Source: Pyrus communis (lineage: Eukaryota > Streptophyta > Magnoliopsida > Rosales > Rosaceae). From it: a stretch of DNA of 64,000 nucleotides. The notes beneath the pieces were generated by a model, which was not told the DNA's origin, made no database searches, and saw only the letters and a program-made list of their open reading frames with translations. Positions 63,767 through 64,000 of the stretch are shown here, piece after piece. How positions within the stretch are numbered: position 1 is the first letter of the stretch; each line of letters starts with the position of its first letter. A program made the translations under genes and the position numbers. Where the stretch lies: NCBI RefSeq assembly GCF_963583255.1, contig NC_084817.1:811001-875000 (forward strand), in the 5' to 3' direction.

Positions 63767-64000
63767 GGCTCAGATATTTGTATTGAAATGAATAAAAAAA
63801 TGAAAAATTGATTGATTGCCCATGTCTTGCAACTTAAGTATACTTAATAGCAAGGTTCCATGCTTAACAGCTAGCTAGATTCACTAGCTTGCTTTATATG
63901 CATGGCAAAGTCCGATAAGTCCACCTTAATTTTCTGTAATTAGTCCTCTAGACTGTGTGCGTAGTGTGTGCCTTTATCAATCTAAATTGCCGCTTCGGCT
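63767..64000. other. Window end, AT-rich
   Basis: I see no gene or repeat boundary here; the window ends in ordinary intergenic sequence. Confidence 0.4.

Overview
This window is plant nuclear DNA, from a dicot. The genes have many GT-AG introns, and plant-only families are present: a PSK SIMULATOR 1-like protein, a GH100 neutral invertase, a chloroplast DnaJ11-type protein and a plant-type beta-tubulin. The AT-rich intergenic DNA is full of MITEs, a SINE family, a solo LTR and foldback elements. The repeats remind me of Rosaceae such as apple or pear; that is an impression, not a measurement. I rebuilt exons by hand from splice signals, reading frame and family knowledge.

Layout. 1-7.7 kb has no gene; it is an old collinear duplication broken up by insertions. 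7.7-9.4 kb (-) is a DarP/YjgA (DUF615) gene and 10.7-11.2 kb (-) a small J-domain gene. 11.2-17.3 kb holds repeats: a LINE tail, a foldback MITE and a SINE. 17.3-20.8 kb (-) is a 12-exon PSI1-like gene with a 5'UTR intron. 20.8-29.6 kb is a repeat island with a four-unit palindrome of about 1.8 kb and a PIF/Harbinger-type element that keeps a MYB-like ORF fragment.

29.6-32.5 kb (+) is a 13-exon BRE/BRCC45 gene with a GC-AG intron, and 34.3-36.8 kb (+) a beta-tubulin gene whose upstream region has a perfect E2F dyad and several AACGG cores. 38.8-40.3 kb (-) and 42.1-44.1 kb (-) are two plant proteins I do not recognise, both probably nuclear. 46.0-46.4 kb (+) is a three-helix membrane protein and 47.3-48.9 kb (-) a coiled-coil protein. 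49.5-51.7 kb is a solo LTR with exact target duplication, and 52.1-52.6 kb a SINE split by a hAT MITE.

53.7-56.9 kb (+) is a neutral/alkaline invertase, 59.2-60.8 kb (+) an F-box gene, and 61.1-61.5 kb (-) a likely FBD-domain fragment. The rest to 64 kb is repeats, including two more foldback MITEs.

The genes do not form an operon or pathway cluster; they are ordinary independent plant genes. Cell division is a loose shared theme only for beta-tubulin (E2F/MSA-like sites) and possibly the 311-residue coiled-coil gene, which has a weaker version of the same site pair. I saw no CRISPR array, rRNA or functional tRNA gene.
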